NCBI GenBank assembly: GCA_963691835.1
Contig: OY829383.1
Coordinates: 5,022,001 to 5,086,000, forward strand
Source of the DNA: G963691835 sp963691835
Lineage (GTDB): Bacteria; Pseudomonadota; Alphaproteobacteria; Thalassobaculales; Thalassobaculaceae
Length of the DNA stretch: 64,000 nt
Direction: 5' to 3'
Shown here piece after piece: positions 52,871-62,158 of this stretch. Every line of letters begins with the position of its first letter. The first letter of the stretch is position 1. Under the pieces are notes generated by a model. The model had not been told where the DNA came from, made no database searches, and saw nothing but the letters and a program-made list of their open reading frames with translations. The translations under genes and the position numbers were made by a program.

Positions 52871-54067
52871 TCAGTCGGCCCCTGCAAACTCAACGAAGGC
52901 GCCGATGTCCAAAGGCCTTGAGATGGCATAGCCCTGGACGATATCGAAACCCAGATCGCGCAGGGTCATGACCTCGTCCTCCGTCTCGGCCCCCTCACCT
53001 ACGCTCTTCATTTTCAAGTCCTTAGCCAGCGCCGCCGTCGAAGCGATCACCTTCTGGGCAGACTGGTTCGACGCGCAGCCTCGAACAAAAATCTGATCAA
53101 GCTTCACCTCGCTGAACGGGATGGAGCACAACCGGTCGAGCGAAGAATGCCCGGTGCCGTAGTCGTCGATAGACAGACCGAACCCTTTGAGACGCAAGCG
53201 GGTCAACGCTTCCAGGGCGACGGCAAAGTTCGCGATCGTCGCTGTTTCCGTCACTTCCCACGTGATGTGTTTTGCGGGGACCCTTTTCGAGAGGACGGCA
53301 TCGCTCAACTGATCGGTTGTGCTGGATAGCGACAGGCATGCGGCGGGAACATTCACGGAAAGCGTCGGGAGCGTCCCTCCGGACGGCCATGCCTGAAGGA
53401 CCGAGGCAACCTTGTCCGCAATCATGGTCGTTACACGGGCGCCGAGAGCGGTTTCCGCCTCGACCAATGGAATGAAGCGGGACGGTGGCATCAACGAGCC
53501 ATCGTCGTTCCGGAGCCGCATCAGCGCCTCACCGCCCTCGATCCGTCCGTCCAGAAGGTTGGCCTTGGGCTGGATCTGAACCTCCAGCGCTCCACCATCC
53601 AAACGCTCCAGGAACTCCGCCCGCTCGAGAATGCCGCTTAGAGGTGCGGCGCCACCGGACCGGCCGATCTCCCTGTTCCGGCGCGCTTCGAGGAGTTTCT
53701 GGATCTTTAGGCGCGTGACCGGCTTCTCAAGCGAGCCGAGAACATGGAGGCCGTTCTCCTTCGCCACCCGGCCGGCCGCCCCCAGGATCGCCGGATCCTC
53801 CGCGCTGACCACGATGATCTGCGGAGGAGACTGGATTTCCCCCACATGACGCAGCAGCTCGATACCATCCATCACCGGCATCTGCAGATCGGTAATCAGG
53901 AGATCAATCTCGGCATCCGCCATCATCAGATCGAGGGCTTCCCTCCCGTCTGCGGCACCCTGGACTGACGCCACCCCCATCGTCGTTAGAGTGCGGGTCA
54001 ACAGCTCCCGCTGAAGCGCCTGGTCCTCTGCCACGAGAACTTTCAACTCACCCAGGTCCAGGCCCAT
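52871..54067 (-). CDS. Response regulator with EAL phosphodiesterase domain (second copy)
   Basis: The 398-residue protein has an N-terminal receiver (VAEDQ, phospho-acceptor Asp60 in LITDLQMPVMDG, EKPVT lysine) and a C-terminal EAL domain with a true EAL (GGEALMRL), SVNVPA, WEVTETA, IDDYGTGHSSLDRL, VKLDQIFV, GEGAETE and QGYAISRPL. All key positions for c-di-GMP hydrolysis are visible. It shares architecture and length with 4572-5777, but no kinase is adjacent. It is divergent from the cyclase gene. Confidence 0.93.
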   Translation of the reverse strand: MGLDLGELKVLVAEDQALQRELLTRTLTTMGVASVQGAADGREALDLMMADAEIDLLITDLQMPVMDGIELLRHVGEIQSPPQIIVVSAEDPAILGAAGRVAKENGLHVLGSLEKPVTRLKIQKLLEARRNREIGRSGGAAPLSGILERAEFLERLDGGALEVQIQPKANLLDGRIEGGEALMRLRNDDGSLMPPSRFIPLVEAETALGARVTTMIADKVASVLQAWPSGGTLPTLSVNVPAACLSLSSTTDQLSDAVLSKRVPAKHITWEVTETATIANFAVALEALTRLRLKGFGLSIDDYGTGHSSLDRLCSIPFSEVKLDQIFVRGCASNQSAQKVIASTAALAKDLKMKSVGEGAETEDEVMTLRDLGFDIVQGYAISRPLDIGAFVEFAGAD

Positions 54068-54288
54068 CCGCCCCCCATTCCGGCGTCAGCATCCCCATGC
54101 CGGATACCGTCCGTCTTGTTTCAGTTCCTCGGCGGTGCCGCGCGGGGCCACATCCTCTCGTTTCTTGGCACTCGAAACCAGAAAAATGACGAGCATGGCT
54201 CGACCGACTGTAACCTTCTCCTGGACGCAAATCCGTTTCTCCGGATGACCGTGTATTCTGGCATGCGCCACGAAAGGTGAGGAGTGTC
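54068..54288. other. Divergent intergenic region between the EAL and cyclase genes
   Basis: About 220 bases that must carry the promoters of two signalling genes transcribed outward. I see no clear palindrome, terminator or small gene in it. Confidence 0.4.
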
Positions 54289-55689
54289 ATGTCCGAGCTA
54301 GCGAACGCAATCCGCCGGGAAGACAAGCTGTTCACGACCCCGTCTCAATTGAGGCGGGATGACTATTCCAAAGCAGATCCTTTCGTTCGGGCGGCGCTGG
54401 CCGAGAACAAACGAAACGGCATGATCCTGGCTGTGCGGACGCGGTGGCTTGCGATGGCGATCGTCGGCGTGATGGTGCCGTTCCTGAACCCGACTTGGGA
54501 AGCCATCTATTACGAAGTCGGGTTGCTCATCTATGCATTCCTCGGATGGCTGCAACTGAAGTCAGCAAAGGTCTCGCAGTCCCGGCGGGAGTTGCTGCTG
54601 ATTTATGTGGACTTGGCCTTCCTGACCTTCCTTCTGGTCGTTCCGAACCCTTTGAGAACGGAAGTCTGGCCAACAGCGTACCAGTACCAACTCGGCGAAT
54701 TCGCCTACTTCTTCATCCTCCTGGCCGGTGCGACGCTGGCTTATTCCTGGCGCACTTTGTACGGGTTCGCGATCTGGACCTCTATCCTCTGGATGCTTGG
54801 TGTTGCTTACGTTTACTTCCTCGGCACCCAAATCCCGGAGCTGACGGCCAAAACGCTTGAAGCCTTTGCGGGTTATGAGCGGATCCTGCAGACCATCGAC
54901 CCGAACGATCTCAACTTGTCTCAGCGTATCCAGGAGACCGTCGTCTTCTCGATCGTCGCCTGGATCCTTGCGATCAATGGCCGCCGCAACACGGAACTGC
55001 TGTTCCGGCAGGCGGGCGTGGCTCGGGAACGCGCCAATCTGGCCCGGCACTTCCCGCCAACCATCGTGGACGAGATGGCAGAACGGAACGAGCCGCTGGG
55101 CGCTGTCCGCTCCCAGGAGGTGGCCGTGATGTTCGTCGACATTGTCGGCTTCACGCGCATGGCCGAGCGGCAAAGTCCGGAGGAAACGGTCGCCCTCCTC
55201 CGTGAGTATCACGCCCGTCTGGAAGCGAGAGTGTTCGAGCACGGCGGCACCTTGGACAAGTTCCTGGGCGACGGGCTGATGGCGACTTTCGGCACACCGA
55301 CACCGGGACCGGAAGACGCCTCGAATGCCGTCCGCTGCGGCGACGCCATCCTGAAGGATATCGAGGCCTGGAACGCGGTCCGGGCTGAGAGTGGCGAAGC
55401 CCCGGTCCGGGTATCGGTCGGGATTCACTACGGCCCGGTCGTCCTGGGTGACATCGGGTCGGCGCGTCGTCTTGAGTACGCCGTCCTGGGAGATGCAGTG
55501 AATGTTGCCAGCCGGCTTGAAGCGATGACCCGGGAACTGAGTGTGAGCATGGTCGTCAATGGCGCCCTGGTGGATGCTGCCGCCACCAATGACCAACCGG
55601 AAACCGCGGCCTTGCTCGAAAGCCTTAAGGATGAGGGTGCTCACGAACTCCGGGGACGGGATACCCACCTTCGGGTTTGGACCAACTGA
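54289..55689 (+). CDS. Membrane-bound class III adenylate/guanylate cyclase
   Basis: The 466-residue protein has a cytoplasmic N-terminal segment, about six membrane helices (residues 50-235) and a class III cyclase domain (about 275-440). Catalytic features are VMFVDIVGFTRMAE (metal Asp), GGTLDKFLGDGLMATFG (purine-selecting Lys and second metal Asp) and YAVLGDAVNVASRLE (Asn and Arg of the transition state). The Lys in TLDK favours ATP as substrate, so cAMP is the likely product. ATG at 54289 has AGGTGAGGAG upstream; a GTG at 54277 is possible but overlaps that site. Confidence 0.92.
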   Translation: MSELANAIRREDKLFTTPSQLRRDDYSKADPFVRAALAENKRNGMILAVRTRWLAMAIVGVMVPFLNPTWEAIYYEVGLLIYAFLGWLQLKSAKVSQSRRELLLIYVDLAFLTFLLVVPNPLRTEVWPTAYQYQLGEFAYFFILLAGATLAYSWRTLYGFAIWTSILWMLGVAYVYFLGTQIPELTAKTLEAFAGYERILQTIDPNDLNLSQRIQETVVFSIVAWILAINGRRNTELLFRQAGVARERANLARHFPPTIVDEMAERNEPLGAVRSQEVAVMFVDIVGFTRMAERQSPEETVALLREYHARLEARVFEHGGTLDKFLGDGLMATFGTPTPGPEDASNAVRCGDAILKDIEAWNAVRAESGEAPVRVSVGIHYGPVVLGDIGSARRLEYAVLGDAVNVASRLEAMTRELSVSMVVNGALVDAAATNDQPETAALLESLKDEGAHELRGRDTHLRVWTN

Positions 55690-55790
55690 ACGACCGAAGC
55701 GGTCCAAGTAAACTCCAGACTGCGTAACCCGCTAGACCAAGTTTCTCCGTTGCGTTCTAATGAAACCGGTGAGGGAAAGGGTTTCGTGCG

Positions 55791-58700
55791 TTGGCGTCGG
55801 GTGATGATGTAACGCTCCGTCTGTCGGTCGATGGACATGAAAGCATCGCCTACTCCGTCTTTAAGGTCGTGGGCGAGGAAGAGATTTCTTGTCTGTTCGA
55901 GTTCGTAATCGACTTCACGGCACCCGTTCCTTTTCAAGATCTGCCCACCTTTGTCCACCGCTCGGCCACACTTGAAATCGCGCGGGCCGGGCACGCTCGA
56001 ACGATCGCCGGCATGGTGTCGGAGATCCGGGAGTTCGGCGCGTCTCCGGACCGGCGTTTCATTCTCCGCCTGACGCTGTTGCCCCGGCTTTACCGGTTGA
56101 GCCTGTCCAGACAGAACCAGGTCTTCGCGACCGAGCGGGCCATGACGGTACCGGAGGTGATTGAAGCCGAGTTGACCGCAAATGCGCTGACCGGCCTTGC
56201 CGTGCAAGGCATTGCAGGCCGGTTGGACACAAGCGACTACCGGATGCTTCTGGACGACGGCTATCCAGAGCGCGAGTACATGGTTCAGTTGAACGAGACC
56301 GACCTGGACTTCATCTGCCGCTGGGCGGAACGGGACGGAATCTTCTTCTTCTTCAGAGTGGAGAACGGCAAAGACGTCGTGATCTTCGGAGATCGTAGGG
56401 TCGTCTTCGACGATGAAGGTGTGACGCTGCCATCGCGAAGCGTAAGCGGGCTCCTGGATCGGCAAGAATCCGCCGTGCTCCACTTCAATTCGACGGTGAA
56501 GGCGCTCCCGAAAAAGATCATCCTGCGGGATCACAACTACCGGCTACCCAGTGTGCCGCTAACGGTCGAGGCGGAGGTTGATCCGGAAGGGCATGGGACC
56601 GTCGTAGAGCACGGCGGTTACTTCTCTACCGACAAGGAAGGCCGGAGACTGGCCCAGATCCGGGCGGAAGAGATGCTCTGCCGTCGGCGCTTGTTCTCAG
56701 GCACGAGCAACTTCGTCGGCATGATGGCGGGCGGCCACTTCACGTTGCAGGATCATTTCCCAACGGTTGTGGATGGCGCCTATCTGGTGACAAAGGTCTG
56801 CCATGAAATCACCCGGACGACGTCAGAGATCGCCAATCATGCTGATGCGCCGTTCGAGACCGCCTATTCCAACAGCTTCGAGTGCATCCCCAACAGTGCG
56901 GAGTACCGGCCGGAGCGCCGGACGCCCTGGCCCAAGATGCCCGGCCTGACCAAAGCCAGAATTGACGGGGAGTCGGACGGGAGGCGGGCCGAGTTGGATC
57001 ATGAAGGGCGCTATCGCATCCGTCGCAATGCCGATATGCGCTATGTGGCGGACGGCCAAGCGTCTTTGCCCGTGCGGAAGGCGGAACCCTTCGGCGGCGA
57101 TCAGATCGGCATGCACATGCCACTTTTGAAGGGTACCGAGATCGTGCTGAGCCACGTGAACGGTGACCCGGACCGGCCCATGATCATCGGGGCCATCCCA
57201 AACACGCTTCATCCCAGCCAGGTTACCGGGAAAGCCTCTCACAAGAACCGCATCAAGACCCCGTCTGGCGTGACGATGGAGATTGACGACGGCTACTCAC
57301 TGCGGAGTGACGCGAACCCCGGCCGGGATGGTGATGGGGCCTTCAGGTTTATTGTGCCGGGTCAGGATGATGACCGTGATGTCCGCACTTACATGCGTTT
57401 GGGCAAGGCGGACAGCGATCAAGACGTCAAATACTTCGACAAGACCCAGTTCGAGGACGCCGTACCGGATCACTGGCCGGATGATTTCAGTGACTTGATC
57501 ACCGATGGCGCCACGTTCGCGACGAACGGCTATCAGACCAATCTGGTTGGTCGCTCCATGGTGGAGGTCATCAAGGGCGCGAAGTTCCAGTATGTTGAGA
57601 AAGGCGTTAGCGTCTTCTCGAACGGACCCTACTCCGTGACGCTCGGGAGCACTGACACGTTGCCGAGCAGTCCGCTCCCGCCTTTGCCGACAATGGATAT
57701 CGGATCGAACATATCCAAGCTGATCTCGCACCATGCGAGTTTCGCCGACCCGATTACCGGACTGCCGACGAATGTCAGGATTGGGACCGGCGTGGTCGTT
57801 GATCTGGCTCTGGGCAACAAAGTGTTGATGACCGCGGGCGCGAAACAGACTGTCACGCTGGCGGCCACCACCGATGTGTCGATGGCTTTGAAGAGTTCTT
57901 ACGACATGTCGGTGTCACAGGCCGTCTCGGTTTCCGGATCCATGAAAACCTCACTTGGCTTGAATGCGGATATGGCCGCATCTGTCGACTACAAGTGGAA
58001 AGGTTCGTTGGGTGTCGAGGTTACAAACGCAAGCACCAAGACCATCCACGACTCCCAATGGACAAAGGAGGTTTACCCGATCGTCACAAGCCTCGCGATC
58101 AACACGTTCACAGGCATCATCGGGACCATAATTCTGCTGCTGGGAGGGGCCGCCGGGGCGCTGGGCCTGGGGACCATGGCGGCAGGTGTCGCGTACAGTG
58201 CGCTCGCCAATAAATCGCTGGTGACGAAGGAACGCCCGTTCGTAACAACGAACCCCCTCAACGCTGCGGGTGCGGCTGCGCTTGGCGGTAGTACCGTGAT
58301 TAACGCTCTGGTCACCGTACTTCAACTGTGTGCGGCAATCGCGGGCGTCATCTACGTCATCGCGATCAACCGGAAAGCTGGGAAACCATCTGACCCGGAG
58401 GACGAGGCCGCCAATCAAAGCATGGACAGCACTGAGAAGTCCGCGTCGGGTGCCTCCGGAACAACAAACGCCGGAAGCAGCACGGTCCTTATCGAGGCCT
58501 GTAAAGTGTTTGCCAAAAGGGCTGCCGATCTTGCGCGCTCATCGGTCAGACCAAAGATTTCGCTGGTTGCCGACCCCAAAAACCCCGAAGACGTCGGCGT
58601 CCTCCTTGGCTTTGACGGCACCAACTATATTCATATTACTCCAACAGGAATAAATATTGTCGCAACAAGTATCGATATTCAGTCGCCCTTTACGAATCAC

Positions 58701-58919
58701 TTTGGAATGCTCACCAATGTTGGAAATATGGACGTTTGGGGGAGAGCCAGCACCGGCCACGTTCAAACGAATTCGCTGATTTCCGGTGTTGTCAGCAGCC
58801 CGAATGGGCAGTTCACGGGCTTTTCCGGGAAACAGATTTCCGAAGTGGCGCTCGTCCCGCCGCCGGTCCCCAACTTTCCACCGCCAGTGCCTAAACCCAG
58901 GCGCACGGAACCAAAGTGA
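55791..58919 (+). CDS. vgrG: Long VgrG-type type VI secretion spike protein with C-terminal extension
   Basis: The 1042-residue protein has the gp27-like VgrG part (residues about 5-340: YMVQLNETDLDFICRWAERDGIFFFF, RLAQIRAEE) and a gp5-like OB-fold and spike part (about 400-520: GMHMPLLKGTEIVLSHVNGDPDRPMIIGAIPN). VgrG trimers tip the Hcp tube of type VI systems. The region from about 600 on is an extension. It holds two strongly hydrophobic segments (about 771-803 and 837-860), a Ser/Glu linker, and a beta-rich end with a Pro-rich tail (PPPVPNFPPPVPKP). That extension could be an effector. The start is TTG; GAGGGAAAGG lies upstream. The DUF2169 gene follows 17 bases later. Confidence 0.88.
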   Translation: MASGDDVTLRLSVDGHESIAYSVFKVVGEEEISCLFEFVIDFTAPVPFQDLPTFVHRSATLEIARAGHARTIAGMVSEIREFGASPDRRFILRLTLLPRLYRLSLSRQNQVFATERAMTVPEVIEAELTANALTGLAVQGIAGRLDTSDYRMLLDDGYPEREYMVQLNETDLDFICRWAERDGIFFFFRVENGKDVVIFGDRRVVFDDEGVTLPSRSVSGLLDRQESAVLHFNSTVKALPKKIILRDHNYRLPSVPLTVEAEVDPEGHGTVVEHGGYFSTDKEGRRLAQIRAEEMLCRRRLFSGTSNFVGMMAGGHFTLQDHFPTVVDGAYLVTKVCHEITRTTSEIANHADAPFETAYSNSFECIPNSAEYRPERRTPWPKMPGLTKARIDGESDGRRAELDHEGRYRIRRNADMRYVADGQASLPVRKAEPFGGDQIGMHMPLLKGTEIVLSHVNGDPDRPMIIGAIPNTLHPSQVTGKASHKNRIKTPSGVTMEIDDGYSLRSDANPGRDGDGAFRFIVPGQDDDRDVRTYMRLGKADSDQDVKYFDKTQFEDAVPDHWPDDFSDLITDGATFATNGYQTNLVGRSMVEVIKGAKFQYVEKGVSVFSNGPYSVTLGSTDTLPSSPLPPLPTMDIGSNISKLISHHASFADPITGLPTNVRIGTGVVVDLALGNKVLMTAGAKQTVTLAATTDVSMALKSSYDMSVSQAVSVSGSMKTSLGLNADMAASVDYKWKGSLGVEVTNASTKTIHDSQWTKEVYPIVTSLAINTFTGIIGTIILLLGGAAGALGLGTMAAGVAYSALANKSLVTKERPFVTTNPLNAAGAAALGGSTVINALVTVLQLCAAIAGVIYVIAINRKAGKPSDPEDEAANQSMDSTEKSASGASGTTNAGSSTVLIEACKVFAKRAADLARSSVRPKISLVADPKNPEDVGVLLGFDGTNYIHITPTGINIVATSIDIQSPFTNHFGMLTNVGNMDVWGRASTGHVQTNSLISGVVSSPNGQFTGFSGKQISEVALVPPPVPNFPPPVPKPRRTEPK

Positions 58920-58936
58920 CGGGCTGAGTAACCGGC

Positions 58937-60232
58937 ATGCGGGTTCGCAACGAGACATTCCTCACTTTCGCGCCGGTCGTCGGACGTGTCCGCTATCCGG
59001 CATACTCTCTGACGATCGTCGTCAAAGGCACATATGCGATCTCCGATAACGGAACGCTGACGGCGCTGCCCGTAGCCCAGCAACCACATCCGACACCGGG
59101 CTCGGTTGAGGACAAAGGTGAGGGGCGAAAGATCCGGCATCCCTCAGATATGGCCTATTTTAAGCCGGCCGGCGAAGTCCTCGTTCGGGCGACCGCTCAT
59201 GCGCCCGACGGCGGCCCAGTCGACAGCCTCGACGTTGGCGTGCGGGTTGGGGACGCTATCGACAAGACCCTAAGGGTCTATGGCCGCCGCCGATGGCAAC
59301 GGGATGAGGACGGGGCTGTCCGCCCGTCTATCCCCACACCGTTCGATGCCCTTCCGATCGTTCATGAACACGCCTTCGGCGGCCCCTCTGAACCTGCCAA
59401 TCCTGTTGGAACCGGGGCTCAACCCGCGCCGAACCCCGGTTTTGAGATTCACGAGTCCCAACTCCACCCGTCGCGCATAGAGTATCCGTCCAGTCCTCTG
59501 ACCGCGTTCGGTGACAAGCCAACCATCGCCGCGCTTGAGCCGATTGAGCCGGAATGGGAACCGAGGCGAAGCCTGTTTGGCACAATGGATGCCAATTGGC
59601 GCCAAACGCGCGCGCCCTGGCTGCCGGAAGATCTCTCTTGGCTGTTCTTCTGTGAGGCGCCGGCCGATCAGGTCCTGTCTTCGGGTTACTTCAAAGGTGA
59701 TGAGGTCCTCACCCTGAAACACCTTCATCCAACCGTGCCCAACCTCACCTGCCCCTTGCCGGGCCACCGGGTGCGGTGTGCGGTCGCTGCAACGCTGGAC
59801 CACACCCCCTTTACCCGAGAGGTCCCGGTTAATCTGGATACGATCTTTGTGGATATGGGCCCGAAGACGATATCGCTGGTCTGGCGCGGACTGGTGGAGG
59901 TCGACGGTCCCGAATTCGCCTGCATCGAGGACATTCTGATCGATCTCGAAGAAGCGGACCAACTTCCCCTATCCGAAACTGAACTAACAGCAAAGCTCGA
60001 CGCGCTGATCGCCACCCCGTCGGAATCCGAGACGTCGGACGAGGAAGCTGAGGCCGAATTGAGCCAAGCCCTCACCAAGGCCGTAGACGACCTTCGGGCC
60101 GCCAACCCTCCAAAAGAGATCATGGACCTCATCGACAGCGGCAAGGACCCGCTTGAGATGGTCAGAGACCTTGAACAGACCATCCGCCGCCTGCTGAAGG
60201 AAGCCGGCGTCGATGTCCCACCGACGCCTTAA
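58937..60232 (+). CDS. DUF2169 family protein, type VI secretion adaptor-like
   Basis: The 431-residue protein opens NETFLTFAPVVGRVRYPAYSLTIVVKGTYAI and has HPSDMAYFKPAGEVLVRATAHAP, HEHAFGGP and LSWLFFCEAPADQ, the DUF2169 pattern. DUF2169 proteins often lie next to vgrG and toxin genes and are thought to help load effectors. The C-terminal 100 residues are acidic and helical (EEAEAELSQAL...). It is cotranscribed with vgrG by position. No separate effector or immunity gene follows. Confidence 0.88.
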   Translation: MRVRNETFLTFAPVVGRVRYPAYSLTIVVKGTYAISDNGTLTALPVAQQPHPTPGSVEDKGEGRKIRHPSDMAYFKPAGEVLVRATAHAPDGGPVDSLDVGVRVGDAIDKTLRVYGRRRWQRDEDGAVRPSIPTPFDALPIVHEHAFGGPSEPANPVGTGAQPAPNPGFEIHESQLHPSRIEYPSSPLTAFGDKPTIAALEPIEPEWEPRRSLFGTMDANWRQTRAPWLPEDLSWLFFCEAPADQVLSSGYFKGDEVLTLKHLHPTVPNLTCPLPGHRVRCAVAATLDHTPFTREVPVNLDTIFVDMGPKTISLVWRGLVEVDGPEFACIEDILIDLEEADQLPLSETELTAKLDALIATPSESETSDEEAEAELSQALTKAVDDLRAANPPKEIMDLIDSGKDPLEMVRDLEQTIRRLLKEAGVDVPPTP

Positions 60233-60385
60233 CATCCAGTCAACACAGGCGGGATGATCGGCAGGAGCGTCGCCGCAGACGGGGACTGAGAAGTCGCCAT
60301 TGCCAGATCATGCGTCGCTGGATCAAAGCGCAACACAGTGTCGCGCACGGATCTGCTCTAACTTATTGATTTGGCGACAAACTCG

Positions 60386-60424
60386 CAGCCGATATCGGAT
60401 CACAAAGCGACCCGACATCGGCTG
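60386..60424. terminator. Imperfect inverted repeat between convergent genes
   Basis: CAGCCGATATCGG and CCGACATCGGCTG pair at 12 of 13 positions with a 13-base loop. It lies between the DUF2169 gene and the converging tssH fragment and could end either transcript. No T-run. Confidence 0.4.
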
Positions 60425-60432
60425 ATTGTGCT

Positions 60433-61596
60433 CTAGTCCGTTGTGAAGGTGTATGAGAACGAACCGTCGTCGGCGACACCGATCTCAAGCCCGGTCGCCG
60501 CCTCCTCATCACCCAGCCGGGTGAGGATCTCCGTCGAGATCTCAGGCAGCAGTGTCCGGTTGATGATGTGGTCGATGTTCCGGGCGCCGGTCTCGACTTC
60601 CGTACACCGCGCGGCGATCTGAGACACCACAGCATCCGTGTAGCTGAACGACATCTTCTGGCTTTCGCCCAGCCGTTTGCCAACCCTGTTGAGCTTGATC
60701 CGGACAATGCCTTCCATGACCTCGCCGAACAGCGGGTAGAACGGCACGATCTGCATCCGGGCCAGAAGGGCCGGTTTGAAGTGGCGGCTCAACTCCGGCC
60801 GGATCGCTTCGGTCAACTCCGCGACGGTCGGCTTTGGATCCCTCATCCCGAGTTCCGTGATCGTGTCCGTCGCGAGGTTGGAGGTTAGGAAAACGATCGT
60901 GTTCTTGAAGTTGATCTCCCGCCCCTCACCGTCCGACAGGGTGCCCTTGTCGAACACCTGGTAGAACAGGTTCATAACTTCGAGATCCGCCTTCTCCACC
61001 TCATCCAGAAGGACCACGGAGTAAGGGCGCTGGCGAACGGCCTCGGTCAGTACGCCGCCTTCGCCGTAGCCGACATAACCCGGGGGTGAGCCGACAAGCC
61101 GAGACACCGTGTGCTTCTCCTGGAACTCCGACATGGCGATCGCGGTCATGAACCGCTCCCCGCCGAAGAGCAGATCCGCGACGGCCGTGGCCGTCTCCGT
61201 CTTGCCGACGCCGCTCGGTCCGACGAACAGGAACACGCCCATGGGCTGGTCAGGGTTGTTGAGCCCCGCTTTCGCGGCCCGCATGCCCTCGTCCAGGGCC
61301 GTGATCGCGTGGTCCTGGCCCTTGATCCGGTCCTGCATCTTCTCGGCGAACTCGAGGATCTGGCTCGCTTCATCCTTCACCATGGAGCCGAGCGGAATGC
61401 CGGTCCACTCCGCGATCGCCTGGGCAACCGCGTCCGCAGTGACCTCGTAGAAGACCAGTGGATTGCCGTCCTGAACAACCGTGAGCTCTTCCCGTGCTTT
61501 TGCGAGTTCGGCCCAGAGGGCGTCGGCCCGCGAATCGGCGGAATTCTTGCGCTCCGGAACATAGAAACCCTTTTTTCCACAGGCCGCAACGGCCAA
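60433..61596 (-). pseudogene. tssH: Truncated TssH/ClpV ATPase (C-terminal AAA+ half only)
   Basis: The frame encodes about 387 residues matching the end of ClpV/TssH: linker (IAEWTGIPLGSMVKDE), second AAA+ module with Walker A GPSGVGKTET, MSEFQEKHTVSRLVGSPPGYVGYGEGGVLTEAVR, Walker B VVLLDEVEK, and the D2-small domain. Full ClpV has about 870 residues; the N-domain and the whole first AAA+ module are missing. The only possible start near the break is a TTG at 61596 without a good ribosome-binding site. The DNA beyond it abruptly becomes AT-rich and non-coding. This points to a deletion or rearrangement. Whether the remnant is expressed is unknown. Confidence 0.85.
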
Positions 61597-61839
61597 TAGA
61601 AGGTATTTATATCCAATTTTAGATAACTTGGCTATTCTTTTGTGATCACTTAATCAGCAAAAATTGAACGTCTTTGAATCATCTGCCTTAGAATGAACAA
61701 TCAGGCGATCAGTGCATGAAACGCCAAATCAATCGTCCTATAGTCGCAAACTACTCTGCGAAAGACAATCGATTTCCGATTATGATCGGAAAAATAATCT
61801 ACTCAGAAGCGAGTGAAAACCGTAGCCTGGAATGTTCGA
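61597..61839. other. AT-rich non-coding segment with a palindrome, at the tssH break
   Basis: About 240 bases, much richer in A/T than the surroundings, with no convincing gene. A perfect 8-bp inverted repeat TTTCCGAT-tatg-ATCGGAAA lies at 61773-61792. The segment separates the truncated tssH from the next, intact genes. Confidence 0.5.
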
Positions 61840-62085
61840 TTATGTGTTTGAATCGTCAGGGAGCAGACGATTGCGAAGGTTTTTGGCAAACGTGACCGGC
61901 TCTTTCTTCACATCCACCTCGTCCACGGTTTCCCGCAGAGATTCGGCAACGTGCCGGCCAGCATTCTCCACCTTGGGACGCGCCTTGTTCCAAGCTGCGG
62001 ACGCGACTTCCGCCGCCTTCCGTTGAACATCCGGATTCTGAGCAACCCGCCGAGCGGCATGCCATAGAAGGGATTTGATCACCAT
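61840..62085 (-). CDS. Small hypothetical protein, 81 aa
   Basis: I do not recognise a family. The protein is basic at the N-terminus, helical and amphipathic (MVIKSLLWHAARRVAQNP, then Ala-rich helices), with an acidic segment ESLRETVDEVD near 50-60. It has no Cys. It could be membrane-associated or a small adaptor. GGAGGCGTCA precedes the ATG at 62085, which supports a real gene. Confidence 0.65.
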   Translation of the reverse strand: MVIKSLLWHAARRVAQNPDVQRKAAEVASAAWNKARPKVENAGRHVAESLRETVDEVDVKKEPVTFAKNLRNRLLPDDSNT

Positions 62086-62158
62086 TGACGCCTCCAAAGC
62101 CCAATATGGGGCTTGGGGCGTAAGGAGAACAAGGTCCGTCTCAACCTCTGTCTTCTGT

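Noticed and set aside
60433..61596. Full ClpB chaperone
   Set aside because: The MSEFQEKHTVSRLVGSPPG and DKGTLSDGEGR segments match ClpV/TssH better than ClpB, and the first half of either protein is missing.
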